A stretch of 64,000 nt of DNA from Simplicispira metamorpha (GTDB lineage: Bacteria; Pseudomonadota; Gammaproteobacteria; Burkholderiales; Burkholderiaceae_C): NCBI RefSeq assembly GCF_004341365.1, contig NZ_SLXH01000021.1:1-64000 (forward strand), read 5' to 3'. The position numbers and the translations under genes were made by a program. Positions 32,713 to 43,155 of this stretch are shown one piece after another (positions within the stretch are counted from its first letter, which is position 1; every line of letters starts with the position of its first letter). The notes under the pieces were generated by a model, which was given only the letters and a program-made list of their open reading frames with translations, was not told where the DNA came from and did no database searches.

Positions 32713-33381
32713 TCAAAGAGTGCCGCCCAACAGCGGCAGCAGCGCCAGCGGTGCATCAATCACGCTGTGGGCACCCCACGCGGCCACATCGCTTTGCGCG
32801 CCCAGGTAGCCATAAGTAGCGGCCACGGTGGCCATGCCAGCGGCACGGCCCGCCACGATGTCACGCTCATCGTCACCCACATAAATGCAGTGCGCCGGGG
32901 CTATGCCCAGCCGCTGCGCGGCTTCCAGCAGCGGCGCTGGGTGGGGTTTGGCGTGGGGCGTAGTGTCGCCGCTGATGACCGTCATGGCCGAGGCAAAGGT
33001 GGGAATGGCGCGCACCAGCGGATCGGTGAAACGGGCAGACTTGTTGGTCACCACACCCCAGGGCAGTTGCTGCGCCTGTAGCTGCGCCAGCAGTTCGGCC
33101 ACACCCGCAAAAATGCGCGTGTGCTGCGTCATACGGGACTCGTAGTTGGCGAAAAACTCTTCCCGATACAGCGCAAACTCGGCGTGGTCTGGCGCCATGC
33201 CAAAAGCGATATCGAGCATGCCCCGCGCCCCGGCACCGGCCATAGGCCGGTAAGCAGCCAAAGGCAGAGGGGGCAGGCCGCGATCGGTGCGCATTTTGTC
33301 GGCGGCAGCACCCAAGTCGGGGGCACTGTCAATCAGCGTGCCATCCAGATCGAACAGCACCGCGCGAATATCCTGGAACAT
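32713..33381 (-). CDS. gph: HAD-family phosphoglycolate phosphatase
   Basis: A 222-residue haloacid dehalogenase-type phosphatase. Motif I is LFDLDGTLIDSAPDL, motif II is GVVTNKS, motif III is the lysine in AKPHPAP and motif IV is YVGDDERD. The family dephosphorylates 2-phosphoglycolate; its usual neighbour ubiG lies 13 bases upstream. The ATG at 33381 has GAGAGGG upstream; a GTG three codons earlier is also possible. It converges with thiE, with 47 bases between the stops. Confidence 0.9.
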   Translation of the reverse strand: MFQDIRAVLFDLDGTLIDSAPDLGAAADKMRTDRGLPPLPLAAYRPMAGAGARGMLDIAFGMAPDHAEFALYREEFFANYESRMTQHTRIFAGVAELLAQLQAQQLPWGVVTNKSARFTDPLVRAIPTFASAMTVISGDTTPHAKPHPAPLLEAAQRLGIAPAHCIYVGDDERDIVAGRAAGMATVAATYGYLGAQSDVAAWGAHSVIDAPLALLPLLGGTL

Positions 33382-33394
33382 GGCAGGCACCCTC

Positions 33395-34105
33395 TCAGCC
33401 CAGGCGGCGGGTGGCGAACAAATAGTTCACGCTGGTATCGGCACTCAACCAGTAGCGCTGGGTGATCGGGTTGTACTCCAACCCCCGCGTGTGCAGCAAA
33501 TCCAGCTCGGCAGCGCGGCAACTGGCGGCCAGTTCACTAGGGCGGATGAACTTGGCGTATTCATGTGTACCCCGGGGCAGCATATTCAATACATATTCCG
33601 CACCCACGATGGCAAACAAAAACGACTTCAGGTTGCGGTTGATGGTGGAGAAAAACACCCAGCCCCCCGGTTTGACCAGCGCAGCGCAGGCACGCACCAC
33701 GGAGTCCGGGTCAGGCACGTGCTCCAGCATTTCCATGCAGGTGACCATATCAAAGCTGCCGGGCTGCTCCTGCGCCAGAGTCTCTACGCTGACTTCGCGG
33801 TATTCAATATCTGGCGTTTGCGCCTCCAGCGCGTGCAACTGGGCCACACGCAGCGCCTTCGTGGACAAATCAATGCCCGTGACCTGCGCCCCTTTGCGCG
33901 CCATGGCATCGGCCAGAATGCCGCCGCCACAACCCACGTCCAGCACCCGCTGGCCTTGCAACGGCGACAAACCGTTGATCCACTCCAGACGCAAAGGGTT
34001 GATCTGGTGCAACGGACGAAATTCGCTCTCCGGATCCCACCAGCGATGGGCCAGGTCGGAAAACTTGGCCAGTTCGGCCGGATCGGCATTGACAGTCTGA
34101 TTCAT
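33395..34105 (-). CDS. ubiG: Ubiquinone biosynthesis O-methyltransferase UbiG
   Basis: A 236-residue SAM methyltransferase acting at both O-methylation steps of ubiquinone synthesis. The N-terminal [20 protein letters not shown] and INPLRLEWI stretch is characteristic of UbiG. The SAM loop is [16 protein letters not shown], and the later [11 protein letters not shown] and [19 protein letters not shown] are conserved. The ATG at 34105 gives the family start; the longer frame crosses the terminator hairpin. It forms an operon with gph. Confidence 0.96.
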   Translation of the reverse strand: MNQTVNADPAELAKFSDLAHRWWDPESEFRPLHQINPLRLEWINGLSPLQGQRVLDVGCGGGILADAMARKGAQVTGIDLSTKALRVAQLHALEAQTPDIEYREVSVETLAQEQPGSFDMVTCMEMLEHVPDPDSVVRACAALVKPGGWVFFSTINRNLKSFLFAIVGAEYVLNMLPRGTHEYAKFIRPSELAASCRAAELDLLHTRGLEYNPITQRYWLSADTSVNYLFATRRLG

Positions 34106-34146
34106 GGGAATGATTTTCCAGCAATGGGAACAATAGTGCGGAGCCA

Positions 34147-34178
34147 TAAAAAAAGCCCCGTCGCCGGGGCTTTTTTGG
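34147..34178. terminator. Bidirectional rho-independent terminator
   Basis: AGCCCCG-TCGC-CGGGGCT (34154-34171) flanked by A-run and T-run on the two sides. It would end the ompA-like transcript on the minus strand, 13 bases after its stop. Confidence 0.88.
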
Positions 34179-34190
34179 TGCAACCAAGAA

Positions 34191-34838
34191 TTACTTGGCA
34201 GCGGCGCGGGTACCGACCACTTCGATTTCAACGCGGCGGTTCTTAGCGCGACCTTCTTTGGTCTTGTTGTCGGCGACAGGCTGCTTTTCGCCCTTGCCTT
34301 CGGTGTAAACGCGGTTCTTTTCGATGCCCTTGGACACCAAGTAAGCCTTCACGGCTTCAGAACGACGCACCGACAGCTTCTGGTTGTAAGCATCAGAGCC
34401 CACGGAGTCAGTGTGACCCACGGCAATGATGACTTCCAGGTTCACATCCTTGACCTTGGAGATCAGGTCATCCAACTTGGCCTTGCCTTCGGGCTTGAGC
34501 ACAGCCTTGTCGAAGTCGAAGAATGCGTCTGCGGCGTAAGTCACCTTGCTGGCCACGGCAGGAGCGGGTGCTGCTGCGGGGGCAGGTGCTGCTGCGGGAG
34601 CAGGTGCTGCTGCGGGAGCAGGTGCTGCTGCAGGTGCAGCTGCGGCCAGAGCGCCGTCACAGCCAGGAGCGGCCGTGGCAGGAGTCCAGTTGGCATCGCG
34701 CCAGCACAGTTCGTTGGTACCGTTCTTCCAGACCAACTCGCCGGAACCGTTTTTCCAGTTGTCGATAGTCTGTGCGCCAGCGGCGGTTGCGAGCGCTGCA
34801 GAGGCAAACAACATCGCCACTTTATTCAGTTTTTTCAT
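34191..34838 (-). CDS. OmpA-family outer membrane/peptidoglycan-binding protein
   Basis: A 215-residue exported protein. A signal peptide ends near ALATAAGAQ (residue 23). A short tryptophan/cysteine-containing segment ([20 protein letters not shown]) is followed by a (Ala-Ala-Ala-Pro-Ala-Pro)n linker, encoded by an 18-base tandem repeat at about 34568-34640. The C-terminal OmpA domain (about 95-210) contains [40 protein letters not shown] and [12 protein letters not shown], the peptidoglycan-binding motifs. There is no N-terminal beta-barrel, so it is an OmpA-like anchored protein rather than a porin. AGGAGAACC precedes the ATG. Confidence 0.92.
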   Translation of the reverse strand: MKKLNKVAMLFASAALATAAGAQTIDNWKNGSGELVWKNGTNELCWRDANWTPATAAPGCDGALAAAAPAAAPAPAAAPAPAAAPAPAAAPAPAVASKVTYAADAFFDFDKAVLKPEGKAKLDDLISKVKDVNLEVIIAVGHTDSVGSDAYNQKLSVRRSEAVKAYLVSKGIEKNRVYTEGKGEKQPVADNKTKEGRAKNRRVEIEVVGTRAAAK

Positions 34839-35062
34839 GGTTCTCCTCTTGGGGAAAAAGCCGCAGCCGCGCTGCGAATCAATGACGTCGTCGGTGACCA
34901 CCACCAAAAACGTTGATTTGATTGTGCCATACGTAACAGGGCAGCAATGCCGCTGCAAGGCCGCTAGTCGCAGGACGGGTGCGCATTTGCACGGATATGT
35001 TGCGCGGTCGCTACATCGGCTTGCGCCTAAAATGAACCTCCCTTGCTGTATCCGCCATCCCC

Positions 35063-37738
35063 ATGACCCAGTTCGCCAAAGAAACCCTACCTATCAGCCT
35101 CGAAGAAGAGATGCGCCGCAGCTATCTCGACTACGCCATGAGCGTGATTGTGGGTCGGGCACTGCCGGATGCACGCGATGGCCTCAAGCCAGTGCATCGG
35201 CGGGTGCTGTTTGCCATGCACGAGCTCAACAACGACTGGAACCGACCTTATAAGAAGTCTGCCCGTATCGTTGGTGATGTGATCGGTAAGTACCACCCCC
35301 ACGGCGATAGCGCGGTGTACGACACCATCGTGCGCATGGCGCAAGATTTCTCGCTGCGCCACATGCTGGTCGATGGCCAGGGCAACTTTGGCTCGGTCGA
35401 TGGCGACAGTGCCGCCGCCATGCGCTACACCGAAATCCGCCTGTCAAAAATCGCCCACGAGATGCTTGGCGACATCGATAAAGAAACCGTCGATTTCGGC
35501 CCCAACTACGATGGCAGCGAAAAAGAGCCGCTGGTACTGCCCAGCAAGCTGCCCAATTTGCTGGTCAACGGATCGTCCGGCATTGCTGTCGGCATGGCCA
35601 CCAATATTCCCCCGCACAACCTGAATGAAGTGGTGGACGCCTGCCTGCACCTGCTGGCGCACCCCGAGGCATCCATTGACGAACTGATGGAAATCATTCC
35701 GGCGCCCGACTTTCCCACCGCCGGCATCATTTACGGCATCAATGGCGTCAAAGACGGCTACCGCACAGGCCGTGGCCGGGTGATCATGCGGGCCAAGTGC
35801 CATTTTGAGGATATTGACCGCGGCCAGCGCCAAGCCATCATCGTTGATGAGCTGCCCTACCAGGTCAATAAAAAGACGCTGCAAGAGCGCATGGCCGAGC
35901 TGGTGCACGAGAAAAAGATCGAAGGCATCAGCCACATTCAGGACGAGTCCGACAAGTCTGGCATGCGCCTGGTGATTGAGCTCAAGCGCGGCGAAGTCCC
36001 CGAGGTAGTGCTGAACAATCTGTATAAGCAGACGCAGCTGCAAGACACCTTCGGCATGAACATGGTCGCGCTGATTGAGGGGCAGCCACGCCTGTGCAAC
36101 CTCAAGGATTTGATCGAAGTCTTTTTGCAGCACCGCCGCGAAGTGGTCACACGCCGCACGGTGTTTGAACTGCGCAAGGCGCGCGACCGGGGCCACGTGC
36201 TGGAAGGCTTGGCCGTGGCGCTGGCCAATATCGATGATTTCATCGCCATCATCCGCAACGCCCCCACGCCACCCGTGGCCAAGACCGCACTGATGGGCAG
36301 CACGTGGGACAGCAAGCTGGTGCGCGAGATGCTTACCCGCACCCGCCAGGATGGCGGCGTGGTAAACGCCGATGACTACCGCCCCGAGGGACTGGAAGCG
36401 GAATTCGGCATGGGCCAGGACGGCCTCTACCGCCTGTCGGAAACGCAGGCCCAGGAAATTTTGCAGATGCGCCTGCAACGCCTCACTGGGCTGGAACAAG
36501 ACAAGATCGTTGCCGAATACAAGGATGTGATGGCAGTCATCGAAGACCTGCTCGACATCCTGGCCACACCCGAGCGCGTCTCCACCATCATTGGTGAAGA
36601 GCTGGGGACCATCAAACAGGAGTTTGGCCAGCACAAGCTGGGCACACGCCGCAGCCTGGTCGAATACAGCGCCCAAGACCTCTCTACCGAAGACCTGATC
36701 ACGCCCACCGACATGGTGGTCACGCTCAGCCACACGGGCTACATCAAGAGCCAGCCCCTGTCTGAATATCGCGCGCAAAAGCGCGGCGGGCGCGGCAAGC
36801 AGGCCACGGCGACCAAGGAAGACGACTGGATCGACCAGCTCTTCATTGCCAACACGCACGACTACATCCTGTGCTTTTCCAACCGGGGTCGCCTGTACTG
36901 GCTCAAGGTCTGGGAAGTGCCAGCCGGTTCGCGTGGCTCGCGCGGTCGCCCCATCGTCAACATGTTTCCGCTGCAAGACGGGGAAAAAATCAACGTCGTG
37001 CTGCCGCTCACTGGCGACATGCGCACCTTCCCATCGGACCATTACGTGTTCATGGCCACCCGCATGGGCACGGTCAAGAAAACTGCGCTGGCCGAGTTCT
37101 CCAACCCGCGCAAAATCGGCATCATCGCCATCAAGCTCGATGAAGGCGACCAGCTGATCGGCGCTGCCATCACCGACGGCCAGCACGACGTGATGCTGTT
37201 CTCTGACGGCGGCAAGGCCGTGCGCTTTGACGAAAACGATGTGCGCGCGTTGGGTCGCGACACCCGCGGCGTGCGCGGCATGATGCTCGAAGAAGGCCAG
37301 GGCGTGATCGCCATGCTGGTGGCGCAAGACGAGCAGCAGAGCGTGCTCACGGCCACTGAAAACGGCTACGGCAAACGCACCGGCATCGCTGAATACACCC
37401 GCCATGGCCGTGGCACCAAGGGGATGATCGCCATCCAGCAATCCGAGCGCAACGGCAAAGTGGTGGCCGCCACGCTGGTGCATGCCGACGACGAGATCAT
37501 GCTCATCACCGATCGGGGCGTGCTGGTACGTACCCGGGTGGCCGAGATCCGTGAACTGGGCCGTGCCACACAAGGCGTGACGCTGATTGCACTGGACGAA
37601 GGCGCCAAGCTCAGCGGCCTGCAACGCATCGTCGAAAACGATGCCAACGCAGCCGACACCAGCGCCAGCGACTGCACAGAGCCCCCCGAGAACGCAGACA
37701 GCGCTTCCGCAGCGCCCACCGCCCCCCCCGAGGCCTGA
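35063..37738 (+). CDS. gyrA: DNA gyrase subunit A
   Basis: An 891-residue type II topoisomerase subunit that breaks and rejoins DNA to introduce negative supercoils with GyrB. The N-terminal winged-helix/tower region contains [15 protein letters not shown]; the quinolone-region residues Ser83 and Asp87 (E. coli numbering, identical here) are both unmutated, and the catalytic tyrosine is in AMRYTEIRL. The C-terminal half has the beta-propeller blades ([12 protein letters not shown] as GyrA box, then [11 protein letters not shown] and RHGRGTKGM). An acidic Ala/Pro-rich tail of about 30 residues ends it. Length is normal for beta-proteobacteria. Confidence 0.98.
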   Translation: MTQFAKETLPISLEEEMRRSYLDYAMSVIVGRALPDARDGLKPVHRRVLFAMHELNNDWNRPYKKSARIVGDVIGKYHPHGDSAVYDTIVRMAQDFSLRHMLVDGQGNFGSVDGDSAAAMRYTEIRLSKIAHEMLGDIDKETVDFGPNYDGSEKEPLVLPSKLPNLLVNGSSGIAVGMATNIPPHNLNEVVDACLHLLAHPEASIDELMEIIPAPDFPTAGIIYGINGVKDGYRTGRGRVIMRAKCHFEDIDRGQRQAIIVDELPYQVNKKTLQERMAELVHEKKIEGISHIQDESDKSGMRLVIELKRGEVPEVVLNNLYKQTQLQDTFGMNMVALIEGQPRLCNLKDLIEVFLQHRREVVTRRTVFELRKARDRGHVLEGLAVALANIDDFIAIIRNAPTPPVAKTALMGSTWDSKLVREMLTRTRQDGGVVNADDYRPEGLEAEFGMGQDGLYRLSETQAQEILQMRLQRLTGLEQDKIVAEYKDVMAVIEDLLDILATPERVSTIIGEELGTIKQEFGQHKLGTRRSLVEYSAQDLSTEDLITPTDMVVTLSHTGYIKSQPLSEYRAQKRGGRGKQATATKEDDWIDQLFIANTHDYILCFSNRGRLYWLKVWEVPAGSRGSRGRPIVNMFPLQDGEKINVVLPLTGDMRTFPSDHYVFMATRMGTVKKTALAEFSNPRKIGIIAIKLDEGDQLIGAAITDGQHDVMLFSDGGKAVRFDENDVRALGRDTRGVRGMMLEEGQGVIAMLVAQDEQQSVLTATENGYGKRTGIAEYTRHGRGTKGMIAIQQSERNGKVVAATLVHADDEIMLITDRGVLVRTRVAEIRELGRATQGVTLIALDEGAKLSGLQRIVENDANAADTSASDCTEPPENADSASAAPTAPPEA

Positions 37739-37775
37739 GCCAGCCAGTGGCGCTGCACCTGAGCAGCGCTGCTTT

Positions 37776-37840
37776 TTACTATTAAATTAATAGCTACTAG
37801 CGCCCGATACACAAGGGCTATAGCCTGATTTGACCTTAAA
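37776..37840 (+). repeat. Intergenic repeat, copy 10, abutting the serC start
   Basis: AATTAATAGCTACTAGCGCC, then AAGGGCTATAGCCTGATTTG and ACCTTAAAA. Its right end lies directly before the serC ATG at 37843, so it forms the whole translation leader; no Shine-Dalgarno is visible. Confidence 0.85.
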
Positions 37841-37842
37841 AA

Positions 37843-38952
37843 ATGCAACGTCCTTATAACTTTTCTGCGGGCCCTGCGGCCATTCCTGCCGAGGTTTTGG
37901 AACAAGCTGCGGCTGACATGCTCGACTGGCACGGCTGCGGCATGGGCGTGATGGAGATGAGCCACCGCGGCAAGGAATTCATCTCGATCTACGAGCAGGC
38001 CGAAAGCGACCTGCGCGAGCTGCTGGCAGTGCCAGAGCACTTCAAGATTTTGTTCATGCAAGGCGGCGGTCTGGCAGAAAACGCCATCGTGCCGATGAAC
38101 CTCTCTCGCGCGGCCACAGTGGACTTTGTCGTTACTGGCAGCTGGAGCCAGAACTCGCAAAAAGAGGCGCGCAAGTACGCCTCGGAAGTCAACGTGATTG
38201 CATCGGGCAAGGACAGCCACTTCACCACCCTGCCCGACCCGGCCTACTGGCAACCCAGCCGGGGCGCCAGCTACCTGCACATCTGCACCAACGAAACCAT
38301 CCATGGCGTTGAATTTCACGAGCTGCCTGACCTCAAGGCCCTGGGGGTTGATGCGCCGCTGGTGATTGATTTTTCGTCGCACGTCGCCTCGCGCCCGGTG
38401 GACTGGTCGCGCGTGGGCCTGGCCTTTGGCGGTGCGCAAAAAAACATCGGGCCAGCGGGCTTGACCATCGTGGTCGTGCGCGAAGACCTGTTGGGCCACG
38501 CACTGACCATCTGCCCCAGTGCGTTTGACTACAAAATCGTGGCCGAGCACCAATCCATGTACAACACCCCACCCACCTGGGGCATCTACATGGCGGGCCT
38601 GACATTCCAGTGGCTCAAACGCCAGCGCGAAGGCGAAGCCAGCGGCGTGGCCGCCATGGAACTGCGCAACATCGCCAAGGCACAGCTGCTGTACAACGCC
38701 ATCGACCAGTCAGGCTTTTACGTCAACAAAGTGGCAGCCAACTGCCGCTCGCGCATGAACATCCCGTTTTTCCTGCACGACGAAAGCCGCAACGATGCCT
38801 TCCTGGCGGGCGCCAAGGCCCGTGGCCTGCTGCAACTCAAAGGCCATAAATCGGTGGGCGGGATGCGCGCCAGCCTCTACAACGCCATGCCACTCGAAGG
38901 CGTACAGGCGCTGGTGAGCTACATGCGAGAATTTGAACAGCAGCACGCATGA
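37843..38952 (+). CDS. serC: Phosphoserine aminotransferase
   Basis: A 369-residue PLP-dependent aminotransferase for serine and pyridoxine synthesis. The start [19 protein letters not shown] and the [14 protein letters not shown] stretch are family signatures. The PLP lysine lies in [12 protein letters not shown]. The gyrA-serC-pheA order is the usual one in this family. Its stop overlaps the start of pheA. The gene has no recognisable ribosome binding site because a repeat element occupies its leader. Confidence 0.97.
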   Translation: MQRPYNFSAGPAAIPAEVLEQAAADMLDWHGCGMGVMEMSHRGKEFISIYEQAESDLRELLAVPEHFKILFMQGGGLAENAIVPMNLSRAATVDFVVTGSWSQNSQKEARKYASEVNVIASGKDSHFTTLPDPAYWQPSRGASYLHICTNETIHGVEFHELPDLKALGVDAPLVIDFSSHVASRPVDWSRVGLAFGGAQKNIGPAGLTIVVVREDLLGHALTICPSAFDYKIVAEHQSMYNTPPTWGIYMAGLTFQWLKRQREGEASGVAAMELRNIAKAQLLYNAIDQSGFYVNKVAANCRSRMNIPFFLHDESRNDAFLAGAKARGLLQLKGHKSVGGMRASLYNAMPLEGVQALVSYMREFEQQHA

Positions 38953-40064
38953 CCCAGGCCCCTCTGATGAACACGCCCCACACCTCTCCCGATCTCTCCA
39001 GTCTGCGCGTACAGATCGACAACATTGACCAGCAATTGCTGACCCTGCTGAATCAGCGCGCGCTGGTGGCAGAGCGCGTCGGCGAGGTCAAAAAGCGCGA
39101 AGGCACGCCCTTTTTCCGGCCCGACCGCGTTGCGCAGGTCATTGAAAAAATCCAGACAGCCAACCCCGGGCCGCTGAAGAATGCCCATGTCACCGCCATC
39201 TGGCGCGAGATCATGTCGGCCTGCCTGGCGCTGGAGTCACCCCAGCGGGTGGCTGTACTGGGCCCCGAAGGCACGTTCTGCGAACAGGCCGCCGTCGAAT
39301 ACTTTGGCGGCGCTGCCGACCTGATGTACTGCGCCAACTTTGACGAGGTGTTCCACGCCACGGCAGCGGGCAGCGCGCAGTTTGGCGTGGTCGGCGTGGA
39401 AAACTCCACCGAAGGCGTGGTCACGCGGTCGCTGGACATGTTCTTGCACACGCCCTGCCATGTGGTGGGCGAGGTCAGCCTGCTGATCCGGCACAACCTG
39501 CTGCGCCAGACCAACACGCTCGATGGCATTGAAGCCGTGCTGGCCCACCCGCAGGCACTGGCACAGTGCCAGGCCTGGCTGTCCAAGCACCTGCCCCACG
39601 CCGAGCGCCGCCCCGTCTCCAGCAACGCCGAGGGCGCGCGCCTGGCGGCCACCAACCCGGCTTGGGCAGCACTCTCAAGCGAGCGTGCCGCACAGCAGTT
39701 TGGCCTGCACATCGTCTCGCACGCCATCCAGGACGATGCCTACAACCGCACCCGTTTTGCCATCATCTGCCTGCCGCACACCTTGCAGACGCCACCGCCC
39801 TCCAGCAAAGACTGCACCAGCTTGATTGTTTCCGTACCCAACCACCCCGGTGCGGTACACGATCTGCTGGTGCCGCTCAAGCGCCACGGCGTCTCGATGA
39901 CGCGCTTTGAGTCGCGCCCGGCACGCACCGGCCAGTGGGAGTATTACTTCTACATCGACATCGACGGCCACCCCAGCCAACCCCACGTCAGCGCCGCGCT
40001 GACCGAGCTGCGGGCGCTGTGCGCTTTTTACAAAGTTCTGGGCACCTACCCTGTAGCGCCTTGA
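38949..40064 (+). CDS. pheA: Bifunctional chorismate mutase/prephenate dehydratase
   Basis: A 371-residue P-protein for phenylalanine synthesis. The AroQ chorismate mutase domain (about 15-100) has [20 protein letters not shown] and [10 protein letters not shown]. The dehydratase domain (about 105-280) has [15 protein letters not shown] and the [11 protein letters not shown] motif. A C-terminal ACT domain (about 285-365, [33 protein letters not shown]) is the phenylalanine-feedback site. Start ATG at 38949 overlaps serC (ATGA); a second ATG six codons later is possible. The tyrA gene follows after 9 bases. Confidence 0.97.
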   Translation: MTQAPLMNTPHTSPDLSSLRVQIDNIDQQLLTLLNQRALVAERVGEVKKREGTPFFRPDRVAQVIEKIQTANPGPLKNAHVTAIWREIMSACLALESPQRVAVLGPEGTFCEQAAVEYFGGAADLMYCANFDEVFHATAAGSAQFGVVGVENSTEGVVTRSLDMFLHTPCHVVGEVSLLIRHNLLRQTNTLDGIEAVLAHPQALAQCQAWLSKHLPHAERRPVSSNAEGARLAATNPAWAALSSERAAQQFGLHIVSHAIQDDAYNRTRFAIICLPHTLQTPPPSSKDCTSLIVSVPNHPGAVHDLLVPLKRHGVSMTRFESRPARTGQWEYYFYIDIDGHPSQPHVSAALTELRALCAFYKVLGTYPVAP

Positions 40065-40073
40065 GGAAACCGC

Positions 40074-40958
40074 ATGTTTGAACAACTCGGCCTGATTGGC
40101 TGCGGCCTGATGGGCGGCTCGTTTGCGCTGGCGCTCAAGCGCGCTGGCCTGGTACAGCGCGTGGTGGGCTACAGCAAATCTCCTTCCACCACCGACCGCG
40201 CCCGCCAGATGGGTGTGATTGACGTCGAGGCCCCTTCGGCCCTGCTGGCAGTAGCGGGCGCCGACATCGTGCTGCTGGCCGTGCCTGTATCGGCCACCGA
40301 AGCCACGCTCAAAGCCATCAAACATTTGGTCACGCCCAATATGCTGGTCATGGATGTGGGTTCCACCAAAACCGATGTGGTGCAGGCGGCGCGGCGTGCG
40401 CTGCGCGATCAGGTTGGATCGTTCGTTCCGGCCCACCCCATCACGGGCCGCGAGGTTTCGGGCGTCGAACACGCCGAGGCGGACTTGTACAGTGGCCGCC
40501 AGGTCATTCTCACGCCCATTGAGCGCACACTCACGGCGCAGCTGAAAAAAGCCGAAGAAGTCTGGACTGCACTGGGCTGCCGCGTCTCCAGCATGTCGCC
40601 AGAATCCCACGATGAGGCATTTGCCGCCATCAGCCACTTGCCCCACCTGCTGGCTTTCGCCTTCATCAATGGCCTGGCGGGCCAATCGCAGGCCGATACG
40701 TTCTTGTCTTTGGCTGGCCCGGGGTTTCGGGATTTCACCCGCATTGCCGGTGGCGAGCCCAAAATCTGGCGCGATATCTTTCTGGCCAACCGTGAAGAAC
40801 TCCTGACCCAATCGCAGCTGTTCCAACAGGCTTTGCAGCGCCTGGAGCACCTGGTGCGCAGCGACGATCCACAAGCCCTCGAAGACATGCTCACCCTGGC
40901 CAGCGAAACCCGCACCCACTGGCGCATGGGCGCACAACGCACCAGCAAAGGCCGCTGA
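40074..40958 (+). CDS. tyrA: Prephenate dehydrogenase
   Basis: A 294-residue NAD(P)-dependent enzyme making 4-hydroxyphenylpyruvate for tyrosine. GLIGCGLMGGSFALALKRAG is the dinucleotide-binding loop, VMDVGSTKTDVV and PAHPITGREVSGVEHAEADL are the substrate-site motifs. There is no fused chorismate mutase or ACT domain. The stop is followed directly by the aroA start (40959), so translation is coupled. A histidinol-phosphate-type aminotransferase gene often found between pheA and tyrA is absent. Confidence 0.95.
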   Translation: MFEQLGLIGCGLMGGSFALALKRAGLVQRVVGYSKSPSTTDRARQMGVIDVEAPSALLAVAGADIVLLAVPVSATEATLKAIKHLVTPNMLVMDVGSTKTDVVQAARRALRDQVGSFVPAHPITGREVSGVEHAEADLYSGRQVILTPIERTLTAQLKKAEEVWTALGCRVSSMSPESHDEAFAAISHLPHLLAFAFINGLAGQSQADTFLSLAGPGFRDFTRIAGGEPKIWRDIFLANREELLTQSQLFQQALQRLEHLVRSDDPQALEDMLTLASETRTHWRMGAQRTSKGR

Positions 40959-42983
40959 ATGTTCAGCACACCGTTTCTCGATATTCCCGCCTTGAGCGGC
41001 GCTGCTGGCAGCGTGCGCCTGCCCGGCTCCAAGAGCATCTCCAACCGCGTGCTGCTACTGGCCGCCCTGAGCCACGGCACCACCACCGTCCACGACCTGC
41101 TGGCCTCGGACGACACCCGCGTCATGCTGGACGCACTCAAAGCCTTGGGCTGCGGCGTCGAAGAAGAAGGCACGCAAGCGCGCATTACCGGCCTGGGCGG
41201 GCGCACACCGCAGTCGCCCGCAGCACTGTTTCTGGGCAATGCCGGCACGGCCATGCGCCCGCTGACAGCCGCGCTGGCACTGCTGGGCGGCGAGTTCACG
41301 CTCAGCGGCATCGCGCGCATGCACGAGCGCCCGATTGGCGACCTGGTGGACGCCCTGCGCCAGCTGGGCTGCCAGATCGACTACCTGGGTCAAGATGGCT
41401 ACCCGCCGCTGCGCATCGCCCACGCCACGGGCGTGCCGCCGCTGCAACTGGGGCAACCGATCCGTGTGCGTGGCGATGTCTCCAGCCAGTTTCTCACCGC
41501 CTTGCTCATGGCCCTGCCGCTGGCAGCCACTGAGCAGGATGTGGTCATCGAAGTGGTGGGCGAACTGATCTCCAAGCCCTATATCCACATCACCTTGCAA
41601 CTGCTGGAGCGCTTTGGCATCTGCGTGGCGCACGACCAGTGGCAACGCTTCACCATTCCGGCGGGCAGCCGCTATCAGTCGCCCGGCGACATCCACGTTG
41701 AAGCAGACGCCTCTTCTGCTAGCTATTTCATAGCTGCTGGCGCAATTGCAGCGGGCGCTGAAGGCCAAAATGGCATCAAAATTCTGGGCGTGGGGCTGGA
41801 TTCGATCCAGGGCGATATCCGCTTTGTGGATGCGGCCCGTGCCATGGGCGCGCACATCACCGGCGGCCCCAACTGGCTACAGATTGAACGCGGCCAGTGG
41901 CCCCTGAAGGCCATTGACCTCGACTGCAACCACATCCCCGACGCCGCCATGACGCTGGCGGTGATGGCGCTGTACGCCCAAGGTACCACCGTGCTGCGCA
42001 ACATTGCCAGCTGGCGCGTCAAGGAAACCGACCGCATCGCCGCCATGGCCACCGAGCTGCGCAAACTCGGCGCTACCGTGGAAGAAGGCGCCGATTTCAT
42101 CCGCGTGGCACCACCAGCCTCTGTAGCTAACTGGAAGGCTGCCAGTATCCACACCTACGATGACCACCGCGTGGCCATGTGTTTTTCGCTGGCAGCATTC
42201 AACCCGGCGGGCCTGCCAGTGCGCATCGAAGACCCGCAGTGCGTGGCCAAAACCTTCCCGGATTACTTTGAAGCGCTGTTTTCGGTGGTGCGCGCAGAGC
42301 AAATCCCCGTCATCTGCCTTGATGGCCCCACGGCCTCGGGCAAAGGCACGGTGGCCGCCCGGGTGGCGCAGCAACTGGGCTACCACCTGCTCGATTCGGG
42401 CGCGCTCTACCGCATCGTGGCACTGGCTGCGCGGCGTGCTGGCCTGCCGCTGGATGCCAGTGCCGAAGCGGCCATTGCCGACCTGGCGCAACAGCTGGCC
42501 ATTCGTTTCGAAGGCGACCGGGTGCTGCTGGCCAGCGAAGACGTGACCGAAGCCATTCGCACCGAACAAGCGGGCATGGACGCCTCCAGCGTATCGGTGC
42601 TGCCAGCGGTACGCACCGCACTGGTGGCGCTGCAACACAGCTTTCGCCGCCTGCCCGGCCTGGTCGCCGATGGCCGGGACATGGGCACCGTGATTTTTCC
42701 GGACGCACCACTGAAGGTGTTTCTCACGGCCAGCGCAGCGCAGCGCGCCCACAGGCGGCATGCGCAGTTGCTGTCCAAAGGCATTTCGGCTAACATTGCC
42801 GACCTTCTTGCAGACCTTGAGGCGCGCGACGCACGGGATATGTCCCGCAGCACAGCTCCCTTGCAGGCCGCACAAGATGCGCTGGCACTGGACAGCACAC
42901 AGCTCACGGCAGATCAAACCGTGGGCCAAGTGTTTGAATGGTGGCAGCAACAACAGCCTTTCACCCCCGGGGTGCAGAGCTGA
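40959..42983 (+). CDS. aroA: Fused EPSP synthase (AroA) and cytidylate kinase (Cmk)
   Basis: A 674-residue fusion. Residues 1-about 446 form EPSP synthase of the shikimate pathway, class I by [10 protein letters not shown] (21-30) and [12 protein letters not shown] (93-104), with [18 protein letters not shown] and the catalytic [10 protein letters not shown] and KETDRI stretches. From about 449 the cytidylate kinase begins, with P-loop GPTASGKGT (456-464), [24 protein letters not shown] and the [13 protein letters not shown] lid. Separate aroA and cmk genes are adjacent in other beta-proteobacteria; here they are one frame without an intervening start. Residues 256-275 ([20 protein letters not shown]) are encoded by a stretch matching the window's repeat family. 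Confidence 0.96.
   Translation: MFSTPFLDIPALSGAAGSVRLPGSKSISNRVLLLAALSHGTTTVHDLLASDDTRVMLDALKALGCGVEEEGTQARITGLGGRTPQSPAALFLGNAGTAMRPLTAALALLGGEFTLSGIARMHERPIGDLVDALRQLGCQIDYLGQDGYPPLRIAHATGVPPLQLGQPIRVRGDVSSQFLTALLMALPLAATEQDVVIEVVGELISKPYIHITLQLLERFGICVAHDQWQRFTIPAGSRYQSPGDIHVEADASSASYFIAAGAIAAGAEGQNGIKILGVGLDSIQGDIRFVDAARAMGAHITGGPNWLQIERGQWPLKAIDLDCNHIPDAAMTLAVMALYAQGTTVLRNIASWRVKETDRIAAMATELRKLGATVEEGADFIRVAPPASVANWKAASIHTYDDHRVAMCFSLAAFNPAGLPVRIEDPQCVAKTFPDYFEALFSVVRAEQIPVICLDGPTASGKGTVAARVAQQLGYHLLDSGALYRIVALAARRAGLPLDASAEAAIADLAQQLAIRFEGDRVLLASEDVTEAIRTEQAGMDASSVSVLPAVRTALVALQHSFRRLPGLVADGRDMGTVIFPDAPLKVFLTASAAQRAHRRHAQLLSKGISANIADLLADLEARDARDMSRSTAPLQAAQDALALDSTQLTADQTVGQVFEWWQQQQPFTPGVQS
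41724..41783 (+). repeat. Repeat copy 11, in frame inside aroA
   Basis: TTTCATAGCTGCTGGCGCAA, then GCGGGCGCTGAAGGCCAAAA and TGGCATCAAA. Compared with copy 6 at 15391-15450, the blocks CATAGCTGCT, GCGC, GGGCGCTG, AGGC and GGCATCAAA are identical. It encodes the conserved Tyr-Phe-Ile-Ala-Ala-Gly segment of EPSP synthase. Confidence 0.75.
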
Positions 42984-43155
42984 AAACGGGGCGCTAAACC
43001 CCACCGGCCCACACTGCCTCCCACCGCGCGCCTGCGCACAGACAGTGTGGTTCTTGTCACTTAACCTGCGGCACCGCCGCACAGCAAACCACCACCGACA
43101 GCCTTTGAAACTGCGCCATCGTGCCGCAGTAAACCTGTCAGTGGCAAGGAAACAC
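42984..43155 (+). other. rpsA leader
   Basis: A 172-base leader before rpsA without a recognised gene or clear promoter. AAGGA at 43147-43151 is the likely ribosome binding site. In many bacteria the rpsA leader folds and mediates autoregulation by S1; I did not establish a structure here. Confidence 0.4.

Noticed and set aside
34568-34640. 18-base tandem repeats in the OmpA-like gene considered as a mobile or regulatory array
   Set aside because: They encode the Ala/Pro linker of the protein in frame; length variation is plausible but no other role is indicated.
35444-37624. 726-codon minus-strand frame in gyrA
   Set aside because: Antisense shadow of gyrA with histidine/glutamine-rich composition and no family features.
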